DNA of 64,000 nt from Phaeovulum molybdatiresistens. Lineage in GTDB: Bacteria; Pseudomonadota; Alphaproteobacteria; Rhodobacterales; Rhodobacteraceae. Positions 17,383 to 26,709 of the stretch are shown one piece after another. The position numbers and the translations under genes are program-made. The stretch lies in assembly GCF_023544865.1 (NCBI RefSeq), contig NZ_JAMJFX010000012.1:1-64000 (forward strand), given 5' to 3'. The notes under the pieces were generated by a model that did no database searches, was not told the origin of the DNA, and saw only the letters and a list, made by a program, of their open reading frames with translations. How positions within the stretch are numbered: the stretch's first letter is position 1; every line of letters starts with the position of its first letter.

Positions 17383-18015
17383 TCAGGGCGTCCCTGTGCC
17401 TTGGGCGGCGGTCCAGGCGCGGGCCTTTGCGGCATCGTGTTTTGCCAGGGTGCGCAGCCAGCCGTTCACCGCCTGGCGCGGCTGTGCGTCACCGTCTTGG
17501 GCCAGCTGCGTGCACCAGCCCAGAACCCGATCGCGGATCGCCAGATCGGCGGGCTTGGGGTGGTTCAGCCGGGCCCAGGGCAGAGTCATGTCCAGCGCGG
17601 CGCGGCGTGTCAGCGGGTTGGGGTGGTCCAGCCACGCCGCGACTTGATCCAGCCGCGCCGGGTCCGCCACCAGCCGTCGCGCGCCCGCGCGCGCGGCGTG
17701 ATCGGCAAGCACGGGGTCGTCAAGGCCGGGAACCCAATCCGCGATCAAGGCCCAGGCGGCATCGTCGGGGCGCATCCGGGCCTGGGTCAGCAGCTTGGCC
17801 GCGGCAATCGCCGCCTCATGCACGTCCGTCGCCCACAGGGCTTGTGCCAATGCCACCCGGCCCGGCACATCCAGCGCCGTGCGCCACTGGCCGACCAGCG
17901 CATCAAGCTGCGGCGCGGGCACATTCAGCCGACGGCGCGCGCCCGGGGACCGGGTCGCCGACGGGGCCGGACCCGCCAGCGCGATCAGCGCGCTCAGCGC
18001 TTCGGGGCCGGTCAT
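17383..18015 (-). CDS. DNA alkylation repair (AlkD-like) HEAT-repeat protein
   Basis: This 210-aa all-helical protein matches the AlkC/AlkD glycosylase superfamily in pattern: ATDVHEAAIAAAKLL, LDHPNPLTRRAALDMTLPW and QAVNGWLRTLAKHDAA recall the HEAT-like helices of AlkD, which remove N3/N7-alkylated bases without base flipping. The catalytic Asp/Trp/Arg residues cannot be verified by eye. Its start overlaps the stop of glmS by 4 bases, so the two are co-translated. Family members closer to Rhodobacteraceae are similarly short. Confidence 0.7.
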   Translation of the reverse strand: MTGPEALSALIALAGPAPSATRSPGARRRLNVPAPQLDALVGQWRTALDVPGRVALAQALWATDVHEAAIAAAKLLTQARMRPDDAAWALIADWVPGLDDPVLADHAARAGARRLVADPARLDQVAAWLDHPNPLTRRAALDMTLPWARLNHPKPADLAIRDRVLGWCTQLAQDGDAQPRQAVNGWLRTLAKHDAAKARAWTAAQGTGTP

Positions 18016-19826
18016 TCCACGGTCACCGATTTCGCCAGGTTGCGCGGCTGATCCACATCGGTGCCCTTGGCGACCGCGGTGTGATAGGCCAGGAGCTGGG
18101 CGGGCAGGGCGTAAAGGATGGGGGCGAAGGGTTCGGCCACCTCGGGCATCTTCAGCTGCGCCCAGGTGCCCTCGGCCGCCGTGCGCAGGCCGCGCGCATC
18201 GGAAACCAGCAGCACCTGGCCGTGGCGGGCCATCACTTCTTGCATGTTCGACACGGTCTTGTCGAACAGCCGGTCATGGGGGGCAAAGACCACCACCGGA
18301 ACTGATCGGTCGATCAGCGCGATGGGGCCGTGCTTCAGTTCGCCCGATGCATAACCTTCGGCGTGGATATAGCTGATTTCCTTCAGTTTCAGCGCACCTT
18401 CCAGCGCCAGCGGATAAAGCGGCCCGCGGCCCAGGAACAGCACGTCCTGCGCCTCGGCCAGGCGTTCGGCCAAGGCCGCGATGTCATCGGATGTGCCAAG
18501 CGCGGTGTTCATCAGCCCCGGCAGCGCGCGCAGCGTCGCCAGGTGATCGGCCAGGGCAGCATCGTCGATCCGGCCCCGGTCGCGCCCGGCCTTCAGCGCC
18601 AGCAGTGCCAGCACCAGCAGCTGGCAGGTGAAGGCCTTGGTTGAGGCCACGCCCACCTCGACCCCGGCCAGGATCGGCAGCACCACCCCCGCCTCGCGTG
18701 CGATCGAGGAGGTGGGGACGTTGACCACCGCCAGCGTCTTGTCCACCCGGCCCGTGCAATAGCGCAGCGCCGCCAGCGTATCGGCGGTTTCGCCCGACTG
18801 GCTGACGAAAACCGCCCAGCTGTTCGCCGGGATCGGCGGCTCGCGGTAACGGAATTCGGATGCCACGTCGATTTCGCAGGGCAGGCCGGCCAGGCTTTCA
18901 AACCAGTATTTCGCCACTGCGCAGGCGTAATAGGCGGTGCCGCAGGCCACCAGCGTCAGCCGGTCCAGACCCGCGAAATCAAGGCCCTCGGGCAGGTTCA
19001 GCCCTTCGCCGGTGACGTAGTGGCGCAGCGCATCGCCCAGAACGGCGGGCTGTTCGGCGATTTCCTTGGCCATGAAATGCTTGTAGCCGGCCTTTTCGAC
19101 CTGTGCCTGACCGGCCTCGATGCGCATCATTTCGCGGTTGGCACGGCGGCCCTCGGCGTCAAAGATTTCCGCGCCGCGACGGGTGATGAAGGCGTGGTCG
19201 CCCTCTTCCAGATAGGTGATCGCATCGGTCATCGGTGCCAGCGCGATCGCGTCCGAGCCCACGAACATCTCGCCCTGGCCATGGCCGATCGCCAGCGGGC
19301 TGCCCTTGCGCGCGGCGATCATCAGGTCATCCTCGCCCTCGAACAGCCACAGCAGGGCAAAGGCGCCGTCGAGCCGTTTCAGCGTGGCTACCGCCGCCTC
19401 ACGCGGGGCAAAGCCCAGATCCATATACATCCGGGTCAGCAGCGCCACGGTTTCGGTGTCGGTTTCCGATTCCGGGGTCAGCCCGGCGCTGGCCAGTTCC
19501 GCGCGCAGGTCGCGGAAATTTTCAATGATGCCGTTGTGAACCACCGCAACCGGCCCCGAGCGATGCGGATGTGCATTGTCGGTCGTGGCCGCGCCGTGGG
19601 TGGCCCAGCGGGTGTGCCCGATCCCGGCCTTGCCCGCCAGCGGGTCATGCACCAGCAGGTCCGACAGGTTCACCAGCTTGCCCACCGCGCGCCGCCGGTC
19701 CAGCCGACCGGCGTTGACCGTGGCGATGCCCGCGCTGTCATAGCCGCGATATTCCAGCCGCTTCAGCGCCTCGACCAGAAGGGGGGCGGCTTCATGGCTG
19801 CCCAGAACGCCGACGATTCCGCACAT
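18012..19826 (-). CDS. glmS: Glutamine--fructose-6-phosphate aminotransferase (isomerizing)
   Basis: This 604-aa enzyme makes glucosamine-6-phosphate from fructose-6-P and glutamine, the first step to UDP-GlcNAc for peptidoglycan and LPS. The N-terminal glutaminase starts MCGIVGVLGS with nucleophile Cys2 and has RLEYRGYDSAG and HTRWATHG. Two SIS domains follow (FVSQSGETADTLAAL, VASTKAFTCQ). It ends DQPRNLAKSVTVE. The start at 19826 is fixed by Cys2, so the longer open frame is rejected. It lies 4 bases downstream of glmU, whose product uses the same pathway. Confidence 0.98.
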   Translation of the reverse strand: MCGIVGVLGSHEAAPLLVEALKRLEYRGYDSAGIATVNAGRLDRRRAVGKLVNLSDLLVHDPLAGKAGIGHTRWATHGAATTDNAHPHRSGPVAVVHNGIIENFRDLRAELASAGLTPESETDTETVALLTRMYMDLGFAPREAAVATLKRLDGAFALLWLFEGEDDLMIAARKGSPLAIGHGQGEMFVGSDAIALAPMTDAITYLEEGDHAFITRRGAEIFDAEGRRANREMMRIEAGQAQVEKAGYKHFMAKEIAEQPAVLGDALRHYVTGEGLNLPEGLDFAGLDRLTLVACGTAYYACAVAKYWFESLAGLPCEIDVASEFRYREPPIPANSWAVFVSQSGETADTLAALRYCTGRVDKTLAVVNVPTSSIAREAGVVLPILAGVEVGVASTKAFTCQLLVLALLALKAGRDRGRIDDAALADHLATLRALPGLMNTALGTSDDIAALAERLAEAQDVLFLGRGPLYPLALEGALKLKEISYIHAEGYASGELKHGPIALIDRSVPVVVFAPHDRLFDKTVSNMQEVMARHGQVLLVSDARGLRTAAEGTWAQLKMPEVAEPFAPILYALPAQLLAYHTAVAKGTDVDQPRNLAKSVTVE

Positions 19827-19830
19827 GGGT

Positions 19831-21180
19831 TCAATCCTTTTTCGCGCTGCGCCGCGCCTTTTCGGCCCGCAGCTTTTCAAAGAGTTTTCCGGCAAGGCCG
19901 GGTTTGACAAGCTGTTTCGCGCGCCCCAGCGCCACGGCACCTGCCGGCACATCCTCGGTGATCACGGACCCCGACCCGGTCAGCGCGCCATCGCCCACCG
20001 TGACGGGGGCCACCAGCATCGTGTCGGACCCGATGAAGGCGTTCGCCCCGATCGTGGTGCGGTGCTTCATCACCCCGTCGTAATTGCAGGTGATCGTGCC
20101 CGCGCCGATATTCGTGGCCTCGCCCACATCGGCATCGCCCAGATAGGTCAGGTGGCCGACCTTGACGCCCTCGGCCAGCAGGCTGTTCTTGATCTCGACG
20201 AAATTGCCGACATGCACGTCCTCGGCCAGTTCCGCCCCGGGGCGCAGCCGGGCAAAGGGGCCAACCGTCGCCCCGCGTGAGATATGGCAGCCCTCCAGAT
20301 GGCAGAAGGCCAGAATTTCGGCGCCGCTTTCGATGGTGACGCCGGGGCCAAAGACCACATTCGGCCCGATCACCGCATCGCGCCCGATGAAGGTGTCCAG
20401 CGCGAAAAAGACGGTGTCGGGCGCGGTCAGCGTGACGCCGTTGTCCATCGCCTCGGCGTGCATGCGGGCCTGGAACAGCGCCTCGGCACGGGCCAGTTCG
20501 GCGCGGGTGTTGATGCCCAGCGTCTCGGCCTCGGGGCAGGTGACGACGGCGGCCGACAGGCCCTGGGCGCGCGCGGCGGCGACGATATCGGTCAGGTAAT
20601 ATTCGCCTGCGGCATTGTCGTTCGACAGACCATCGACCAGGCTTGCCAGAAGATGCGCATTGCAGGCGATCACGCCGGAATTGCAAAGGGTTACGGCGCG
20701 TTCTGCATCCGTTGCATCCTTGAATTCCACGATCCGGTCCAGATCATGCCCGCGCGCGATCAGCCGGCCATAGCGGCCCGGATCAGCGGCCTCAAAGCCC
20801 AGAACGGCAACATCTGCGGTGCTGGCCGCCAGCGTCTCCAGAGTCTCGGGCCGGATAAAGGGCGTATCGCCGTAAAGCACCAGCACGCGGCCATCAAAAT
20901 CGGCCAGCGCGGGCAGCGCCTGGGCGACGGCATGGCCGGTGCCCAGCTGTTCGGCCTGGATCACCACCTGCGCCTGCGGCTCGATCGCGTTGACCGCGCG
21001 CGTCACCTGATCCGCGCCGTGACCGGCCACCACGATCACGCGTTCGGGTTCCAGCGCGCGCCCCGCCGCCAGCGCATGGGCCACCAGCGGCGCCGCCCCC
21101 AGCCGGTGCAGCACCTTGGGCAGGTCCGAATTCATGCGGGTTCCCTGACCTGCGGCCAGAACGATCAGCGCGATTGCCAT
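19831..21180 (-). CDS. glmU: Bifunctional UDP-GlcNAc pyrophosphorylase / glucosamine-1-P acetyltransferase
   Basis: This 449-aa protein has the N-terminal nucleotidyltransferase motif LAAGQGTRMNSDLPKVLH, followed from about residue 250 by left-handed beta-helix hexapeptide repeats (FIGRDAVIGPNVVFGPGV, ATNIGAGTITCNYDG) of the acetyltransferase. It makes UDP-GlcNAc from glucosamine-1-P. The start at 21180 has AAAGG upstream; the ORF extension to 21255 lacks support. It forms an operon with glmS and the AlkD-like gene and is divergent from gph. Confidence 0.97.
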   Translation of the reverse strand: MAIALIVLAAGQGTRMNSDLPKVLHRLGAAPLVAHALAAGRALEPERVIVVAGHGADQVTRAVNAIEPQAQVVIQAEQLGTGHAVAQALPALADFDGRVLVLYGDTPFIRPETLETLAASTADVAVLGFEAADPGRYGRLIARGHDLDRIVEFKDATDAERAVTLCNSGVIACNAHLLASLVDGLSNDNAAGEYYLTDIVAAARAQGLSAAVVTCPEAETLGINTRAELARAEALFQARMHAEAMDNGVTLTAPDTVFFALDTFIGRDAVIGPNVVFGPGVTIESGAEILAFCHLEGCHISRGATVGPFARLRPGAELAEDVHVGNFVEIKNSLLAEGVKVGHLTYLGDADVGEATNIGAGTITCNYDGVMKHRTTIGANAFIGSDTMLVAPVTVGDGALTGSGSVITEDVPAGAVALGRAKQLVKPGLAGKLFEKLRAEKARRSAKKD

Positions 21181-21283
21181 GATGATGCCTTTTCTTCTGC
21201 TCGTTCCCGTTTTACCCATGCCACCACGGGCCGCAAGGGGAGCCACCTCACGCAACCTTTCGCCCTGTTACGAAAGGGCACCG

Positions 21284-21949
21284 ATGCGGACCGTGATTTT
21301 CGACCTTGATGGCACGCTGGCCGATACCTCGGCCGATCTGGTGGCGGCGGCCAATGCCGTCTTTCGCGCGCGGGGCTTGGGCGATCTGCTGGACCCGGTG
21401 GCCGATGCGCTGACCGCCTTTCACGGCGGGCGGGCGATGCTGCGGCTGGGTTATGGCCGCGCGGGCCTGTCTGATGAGGTGCCCGAGGCCGATTACCGCG
21501 CGCTGCTGGATCATTATGCCGTCCACATCGACACCCACACCCGGCTTTATCCCGGCGCGGTGCAGGCGGTGACGGCCCTGCGCGCGGCCGGTTTTGCCAC
21601 TGGCATCTGCACCAACAAGCCCGAAGGTCTGGCGCGTGAGCTGATCGCACGTCTGGGCGTGGAGGATCTGTTTTCCAGCCTGATCGGCGCTGACACCTTG
21701 CCGGTGCGCAAACCCGACCCCGCGCCCTATCGCGCCGCCGTGGCCGGGGCGGGGGGCGATGTCGCCCGCTCGATCCTGATCGGCGACACCCAGACCGACC
21801 GCGACACCGCGCGCGCCGCCGGTGTGCCTTGCGCGCTGGTGACCTTCGGCCCCGAGGGGCGCGCGATCGAACGGCTTTCGCCCGAGGCGCTGTTGGATCA
21901 TTATGACGACCTGCCCGCCCTGGCCCAAAGCCTGATCGGCCCCGCCTGA
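21284..21949 (+). CDS. gph: Phosphoglycolate phosphatase-like HAD hydrolase
   Basis: This 221-aa HAD phosphatase has the catalytic DLDGTLADT at the N-terminus. Motif II is ICTNKPEG, motif III Lys is VRKPDPAPY and motif IV is IGDTQTDRDTARAAG. It resembles Gph, which clears 2-phosphoglycolate produced during DNA repair or photorespiration. The start at 21284 has GAAAGG 8 bases upstream; a longer open frame from 21179 overlaps glmU and is rejected. Confidence 0.85.
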   Translation: MRTVIFDLDGTLADTSADLVAAANAVFRARGLGDLLDPVADALTAFHGGRAMLRLGYGRAGLSDEVPEADYRALLDHYAVHIDTHTRLYPGAVQAVTALRAAGFATGICTNKPEGLARELIARLGVEDLFSSLIGADTLPVRKPDPAPYRAAVAGAGGDVARSILIGDTQTDRDTARAAGVPCALVTFGPEGRAIERLSPEALLDHYDDLPALAQSLIGPA

Positions 21950-21988
21950 CCCCCAGTCATACCGCCCTTTCGATCCACGGGATGCCAG

Positions 21989-22990
21989 ATGACCCAAGCC
22001 CCCAGCCGTCATGCGGTAACCTTCGTGCTGGTTGCGGTCTTTCTGGACATGGTGGGGTTTGGCCTGGTGATCCCGGTGCTGCCCCGGCTGATCGGCGAGG
22101 TGGGGCAGATGGGGCTGGCGCAGGCTGCGCTGATCGGGGGCTGGATGTTTGCGGCCTTCAGCCTGGCACAGTTCGCCTGCGCGCCGCTGATGGGCAACCT
22201 GTCGGACCGCTTCGGGCGGCGGCCGTTGTTGCTGCTGGCGATCGGCGGGCTGGGGCTGGACTATCTGTTCCACGCCTTTGCGCCGTCAATCGGCTGGCTG
22301 TTCGTGGGCCGGGTCATCGCGGGGATCTGCGGGGCCTCGCATGTGATCGCGGCGGCCTTTCTGGCCGACGTGACCCCGCCCGAGGGGCGCGCGCGCGCCT
22401 TTGGCCTGATGGGGGCGGCCTTCGGCCTGGGCTTCGTGCTGGGCCCGGCGATCGGCGGCATGCTGGGCGAGCTGGGCCCGCGTGTGCCGTTCTATGCCGC
22501 GGCGGCGATTTCCGGGCTGAACCTGATCTATGGCCTGATCGTCCTGCCTGAAACGCTGCCGCCGGAAAAGCGCCGCCCCTTCCGGCTGGCCCAGGCCAAC
22601 CCGTTCGGCGCGCTGCGCGTCTTTATGCGCTATCGCGGGGTGGTGCCAATGGCGGCGGTGGGCTATGGGCTGGCGGGTGGCCTTTGGGCGGTGCTGGTGC
22701 TGCTGGTGATCCACGGCCCCGAGGGTTTCGTGCATCCGATGCTGACCGCGCTGATGTCGCGCGCCGTGCCCGAGGATGCGCAGGGCGCGTTGCAGGGCGG
22801 GCTGGCGGCCGCGACCAACCTGGCACTGCTGGCAGGCACGGTTTTCTTCGCGCAGGTTTTCGGCTATTTCCTGTCGCCCGAGGCGCCGGTCACCTCGCCC
22901 GATATCGCCTTTTTCATCGCCGCCGTGGTGCTGGCGGGGGCGCTTGCGCTGTTCGTGATCGCCGTGCCGCGCGACATCGCCAAGGAGTGA
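21989..22990 (+). CDS. Tet-type MFS exporter with an internal deletion
   Basis: This protein is 333 aa, against about 390-410 aa for TetA/Bcr-type 12-helix exporters. The N-terminal half is intact: [35 protein letters not shown] (motif A) and [11 protein letters not shown]. After FMRYRGVVP (about 220) it jumps to a segment resembling the end of helix 8 or 9 (GLWAVLVLL) and then [16 protein letters not shown]. About 60-70 residues covering roughly TM7-8 appear to be missing in frame. It may be non-functional, or it may be a variant in this lineage. The last helices are present. Confidence 0.7.
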   Translation: MTQAPSRHAVTFVLVAVFLDMVGFGLVIPVLPRLIGEVGQMGLAQAALIGGWMFAAFSLAQFACAPLMGNLSDRFGRRPLLLLAIGGLGLDYLFHAFAPSIGWLFVGRVIAGICGASHVIAAAFLADVTPPEGRARAFGLMGAAFGLGFVLGPAIGGMLGELGPRVPFYAAAAISGLNLIYGLIVLPETLPPEKRRPFRLAQANPFGALRVFMRYRGVVPMAAVGYGLAGGLWAVLVLLVIHGPEGFVHPMLTALMSRAVPEDAQGALQGGLAAATNLALLAGTVFFAQVFGYFLSPEAPVTSPDIAFFIAAVVLAGALALFVIAVPRDIAKE

Positions 22991-22994
22991 CCCC

Positions 22995-24179
22995 GTGACC
23001 GAGCGTTTCACCGGCAGTTTCACCCAGCAAGAACCGATCCCCGAAGACGCGGTCGCGGCCGCGCTGGCGGTGCTGCGCCACGGCCGGCTGCACCGCTACA
23101 ACCTGACCCCCGGCGAGGTAGGCGAGGCTGCGGCTCTGGAGGAAGACTTTGCCGCCTTCACCGGCGCGCGCTATTGCCTTGCCGTGGCCTCGGGCGGCTA
23201 TGCGCTGGCAACCGCGCTGCGCGCGGTGGGGGTGGGGCCGGGGGATGCGGTGCTGACCAATGCCTTCACGCTGGCCCCGGTGCCGGGTGCCATCGCCAGC
23301 CTTGGCGCCACGCCGTTGTTCGTGGACACGACCGACGCGCTGACCATCGATCTTGACGACCTTGCCGCCAAGGCGGGGCAGGCGCGGGTGCTGCTTCTGT
23401 CGCATATGCGCGGCCACATCTGCGACATGGACGCGCTGATGGGCATCGCGCGCGTCCATGACATGGTGGTGATCGAGGATTGCGCGCATACGATGGGGGC
23501 ATCCTGGGCGGGCATCCCTTCGGGGCGGCACGGGGTGATCGGCTGCTATTCGACGCAGACCTACAAACACATGAATTCCGGCGAGGGTGGGCTGATCGTC
23601 AGCGATGATGCCGACCTGATGGCGCGGATGATCCTGATGTCGGGCAGCTACATGCTTTACCCCCACCACCGCGCCGCCCCGCCGCCCGAGGCGTTCGAGG
23701 CGCGGAAATGGACCACGCCCAACATCTCGGGCCGGATGGACAATCTGCGCGCGGCGATCCTGCGCCCGCAGCTGGCGCGCCTTCCGGGGCAGATCGCGCG
23801 CTGGAACACCCTTTACCGCGCGATCGAGGCGGGGTTGGCCGCAACGCCGGGCCTGTCGCTGATCCCGCGCCCGCAGGCCGAGGCTTTCGTGGGGTCATCC
23901 TTCCAGGTCCTGCTGCCGGGCTGGTCGGCCGACCGGATCACCGATCTGGTCACGCGCTGCGCCGGGCGTGGGGTGGAACTCAAATGGTTCGGCGCGGCGG
24001 AACCCGTGGCCTTCACCTCGCGCCATGACAGCTGGCGCTATGCCCCCGCGCAAGCCCTGCCGAAAACCGATGCCGTGCTGGCGGGGCTGATCGACCTGCG
24101 CCTGCCGCTGACCTTCACGCCCCGGGATTGCGCCCTGATCGCACGCATCATCGACGCCGAGGTCCGTCAGGGTTCGTAA
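22995..24179 (+). CDS. DegT/DnrJ/EryC1/StrS family aminotransferase
   Basis: This 394-aa PLP aminotransferase of the sugar-aminotransferase group has Schiff-base Lys191 in YSTQTYKHMNSGEGG and PLP aspartate in VIEDCAHTMGAS. It has AVASGGYAL where most family members have SGT. Relatives act on keto-sugars for LPS or antibiotics, but no sugar-biosynthesis genes are nearby. The start is 5 bases after the MFS gene stop. The 3' end overlaps the convergent creA by 13 bases. Confidence 0.87.
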   Translation: MTERFTGSFTQQEPIPEDAVAAALAVLRHGRLHRYNLTPGEVGEAAALEEDFAAFTGARYCLAVASGGYALATALRAVGVGPGDAVLTNAFTLAPVPGAIASLGATPLFVDTTDALTIDLDDLAAKAGQARVLLLSHMRGHICDMDALMGIARVHDMVVIEDCAHTMGASWAGIPSGRHGVIGCYSTQTYKHMNSGEGGLIVSDDADLMARMILMSGSYMLYPHHRAAPPPEAFEARKWTTPNISGRMDNLRAAILRPQLARLPGQIARWNTLYRAIEAGLAATPGLSLIPRPQAEAFVGSSFQVLLPGWSADRITDLVTRCAGRGVELKWFGAAEPVAFTSRHDSWRYAPAQALPKTDAVLAGLIDLRLPLTFTPRDCALIARIIDAEVRQGS

Positions 24180-24619
24180 AGTGGCACGGTGGAAATCGCC
24201 ATCTTGGCCGAGCCTTCGGTGACCTCGTTCGCGTGGGTCAGATAGATCAGCGTCTGGTTCGCCGCGTCATAGATCCGCGTCACGCGCAGCGACTTGAAGA
24301 TCAGCGACCGGCTTTCGGAAAACACCGTCTCGCCGTCGCGGCCCCGGTCGATATCGCCCAGCACGATCGGCCCGGTCTGGCGACAGGAAATGGCCGCGTT
24401 TGACGGATCCTCGAACCAGTTGCCCTGCCGCAGCCGGTCGATCACCGAGCGGTCGAAATAGGCGACATGGCAGGTGACGCCCGCGACCTTGGGGTCGGGG
24501 ATCGATTCGATCACCACATCATTGCCGACCCAATCCACGCCGACGCGCCCCACGACCTCGGCCGGGGCGGGCAGGGGGGCAAGCAACAGCGCGGCAAGAA
24601 TGGGCAGGGCGGGGCGCAT
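24167..24619 (-). CDS. creA: CreA family periplasmic protein
   Basis: This 150-aa protein has a signal peptide (LAALLLAPLPAPAEV) and the CreA core (VVIESIPDPKVAGVTCHVAYFD, two Cys that could pair, DPSNAAISCRQTGPI, SLIFKSLRVTRIYD). CreA is a conserved exported protein of unknown biochemical function. The start at 24619 has AAGGAC upstream; the longer open frame to 24943 lies across the ivd promoter and is rejected. Confidence 0.88.
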   Translation of the reverse strand: MRPALPILAALLLAPLPAPAEVVGRVGVDWVGNDVVIESIPDPKVAGVTCHVAYFDRSVIDRLRQGNWFEDPSNAAISCRQTGPIVLGDIDRGRDGETVFSESRSLIFKSLRVTRIYDAANQTLIYLTHANEVTEGSAKMAISTVPLYEP

Positions 24620-24675
24620 CGGTTGTCCTTCGGTTGACGCGCCAAGGATGACAGATGGACGGTCTTTCGCAAGAC

Positions 24676-24705
24676 TTGACGCGACTCGGCTCTCATGCCC
24701 ATAAA
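24676..24705 (+). promoter_or_regulatory. Predicted promoter of the leucine catabolism genes
   Basis: The -35-like TTGACG (24676-24681) lies 18 bp from the -10-like CATAAA (24700-24705). The palindrome just downstream would overlap the transcription start. The -10 match is only moderate. Confidence 0.45.
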
Positions 24706-24719
24706 TGAACAAGCGTTCA
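24706..24719. promoter_or_regulatory. Palindromic operator candidate before ivd
   Basis: TGAAC and GTTCA are separated by 4 bases (TGAACAAGCGTTCA), ending 18 bases before the ivd start and directly after the predicted -10. Its length and position suit a TetR-family repressor blocking the start site. No regulator gene lies beside it, so the regulator must be encoded elsewhere. Confidence 0.5.
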
Positions 24720-24737
24720 ATAACGGGGAGGAGACCG

Positions 24738-25895
24738 ATGTTCACCGCTTCCATGAGCTTCGATCTGGGCGAGGATGTGAACAGCCTGCGCGACATGGTG
24801 CATCGCTGGGCGCAGGATCGCATCAAGCCGATCGCGGCCGAGGTCGACCGCAGCAATGCCTTCCCCAATGACCTATGGCGGGAAATGGGCGATCTGGGCC
24901 TTTTGGGCATCACGGTGCCAGAGGAATATGGCGGCGCCGGCATGAGCTATCTGGCCCATGTCATCGCCACCGAGGAAATCGCCCGCGCCTCGGCCTCGGT
25001 CAGCCTGTCCTACGGCGCGCATTCCAACCTGTGCGTCAACCAGATCAAGCTGAACGGCACCGATGCGCAGAAGCGCAAATACCTGCCCGGCCTGATTTCC
25101 GGCGCGCAGATCGGCGCCCTGGCGATGAGCGAGACCGGCGCGGGGTCGGATGTGGTCGGCATGGGTCTGCGCGCCGAAAAGCGCGGCGACCATTATGTGC
25201 TGAACGGCCATAAATACTGGATCACCAACGGCCCCGATGCCGATACGCTGGTCGTCTATGCCAAGACCGATCCGGCGGCGGGCAGCAGGGGCATCACCGC
25301 CTTCATCGTCGAACGTGGCTTCAAGGGCTTTTCCACCAGCCCGCATTTCGACAAGCTGGGGATGCGCGGATCGAACACGGCGCAGCTGTTCTTCGACAAT
25401 TGCGAGGTGCCGGCGGAAAACGTGCTGGGCGCGGAAGGCCGCGGCGTGCGTGTTCTGATGTCGGGGCTGGATTACGAACGCGTGGTGCTATCGGGCATCG
25501 GCACCGGGATCATGGCCGCCTGCCTGGATGAGGTCGTGCCTTACGCGCAAAGCCGCGAACAATTCGGCCAGCCGATCGGGAATTTCCAGCTGATGCAGGG
25601 CAAGATCGCCGACATGTATGTGGCGATGAACACCGCCCGCGCCTATGTCTACGAGGTCGCCCGCGCCTGCGACCGCGGCCAGGTCACCCGTCAGGATGCG
25701 GCGGGCGCGGTGCTTTACGCCAGCGAACAGGCGATGGTGCAGGCCCATCAGGCGGTGCAGGCGCTGGGCGGCGCGGGGTTCCTGAACGATTCGGTCGTCA
25801 GCCGCCTGTTCCGCGATGCCAAGCTGATGGAAATCGGCGCGGGCACATCCGAAATCCGCCGCATGCTGATCGGGCGCGAGCTGCTGGCGAAATGA
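24738..25895 (+). CDS. ivd: Isovaleryl-CoA dehydrogenase
   Basis: This 385-aa FAD acyl-CoA dehydrogenase has [25 protein letters not shown] and the C-terminal [22 protein letters not shown] signature. The catalytic Glu of isovaleryl-CoA enzymes lies in [17 protein letters not shown] (position near 255). It oxidises isovaleryl-CoA to 3-methylcrotonyl-CoA, passing electrons to ETF. GGGAGGAG precedes the ATG at 24738; the longer open frame from 24705 starts inside the operator. The rest of the pathway is encoded downstream, past an opposite-strand ompW. Confidence 0.93.
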   Translation: MFTASMSFDLGEDVNSLRDMVHRWAQDRIKPIAAEVDRSNAFPNDLWREMGDLGLLGITVPEEYGGAGMSYLAHVIATEEIARASASVSLSYGAHSNLCVNQIKLNGTDAQKRKYLPGLISGAQIGALAMSETGAGSDVVGMGLRAEKRGDHYVLNGHKYWITNGPDADTLVVYAKTDPAAGSRGITAFIVERGFKGFSTSPHFDKLGMRGSNTAQLFFDNCEVPAENVLGAEGRGVRVLMSGLDYERVVLSGIGTGIMAACLDEVVPYAQSREQFGQPIGNFQLMQGKIADMYVAMNTARAYVYEVARACDRGQVTRQDAAGAVLYASEQAMVQAHQAVQALGGAGFLNDSVVSRLFRDAKLMEIGAGTSEIRRMLIGRELLAK

Positions 25896-25919
25896 TCGCC
25901 CGGCGCATCCCCGCCCATG

Positions 25920-25946
25920 AAAAAAGGCGCGGCCTGACGCCGCGCC
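25920..25946 (-). terminator. Terminator of ompW
   Basis: A perfect 8-bp stem, GGCGCGGC with GCCGCGCC around a 5-base loop, is followed on the minus strand by six T residues. It also lies 25 bases past the ivd stop and could slow rightward transcription. Confidence 0.8.
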
Positions 25947-25969
25947 CCCAAGGTCTTGCCCTGATGCGA

Positions 25970-26581
25970 TCAGAACTTCACGACATAGGCGACATTCGCC
26001 ACCAGCGGGTCGATCTCGGCGGTGCCGATGTAGCCGCCGTTCAGATAGACATCGGCGTCGATGTCGATATAGCGCAGCTCGGCGCGCAGCGCGCGCTTGT
26101 CGCTCAGCGCGTAATCGGCACCGATCGTCGCGGCCAGGCCCCAGCTGTCGTCGATCTTCAGCTCACCGAGGCTGGTCTCTTCCTCGAAGAACGTCGTGTA
26201 GTTGATGCCGACGCCGACGAAGGGCTTGAACTTGCCGCCCGTGGGGAAGTGGTAGTTGACCGAGACGGTGGGCGGCAGGTGCTTGGTCACGGCATTGCCG
26301 ACGCCTTCGATCGCGATCGCGTGTTTGAACGGCAGGGCGCCCAGAACCTCGATGCCGATGTTGTCGCGCACGAAATATTCGAACGCGATGGTCGGACGGA
26401 TGTTGTCGTCGATCGTGGCGTTTTTGCCTGCCAGCACGCCATTGTCCGATTTCGGATCGACAATGCCCAGCCCGAAGCTCAGCGTCATGTCGCCGGCCGA
26501 TTGGGCCATGGCGGGGGCCGCGGTCAGGGCGGCGGTGGACACAAGAAGGGCGGAGAGGATCTGTTTCATCTTGTCACTCAT
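25970..26581 (-). CDS. ompW: OmpW family outer membrane protein
   Basis: This protein of about 203 aa has a signal peptide ending APAMAQS and an eight-stranded OmpW barrel pattern (IRPTIAFEYFVRDNIGIEVL, LPPTVSVNYHF, KFKPFVGVGINYTTFF, C-terminal VANVAYVVKF ending in Phe). OmpW barrels provide a narrow hydrophobic channel across the outer membrane. Start could be 26581 or 26569; neither has a strong ribosome site. It sits opposite to, and within, the leucine pathway, dividing ivd from mccB. Confidence 0.9.
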   Translation of the reverse strand: MSDKMKQILSALLVSTAALTAAPAMAQSAGDMTLSFGLGIVDPKSDNGVLAGKNATIDDNIRPTIAFEYFVRDNIGIEVLGALPFKHAIAIEGVGNAVTKHLPPTVSVNYHFPTGGKFKPFVGVGINYTTFFEEETSLGELKIDDSWGLAATIGADYALSDKRALRAELRYIDIDADVYLNGGYIGTAEIDPLVANVAYVVKF

Positions 26582-26709
26582 ATGGTTGAAACCGCGCAGA
26601 CCATCTGCGCGAACTGCGGGTCCGGCTTTGACCTGAATCAAGAAACAGGCCTTTCGCACCACGCGTCACGAAATAGACACAGTGCCCCCCACGGCAAGGA
26701 GACATTGCG

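Noticed and set aside
17365-17383. ACCGGAT/ATCCGGT hairpin beside the AlkD-like stop
   Set aside because: It has a 7-bp stem but no U-tract on either strand, so it is not called as a terminator.
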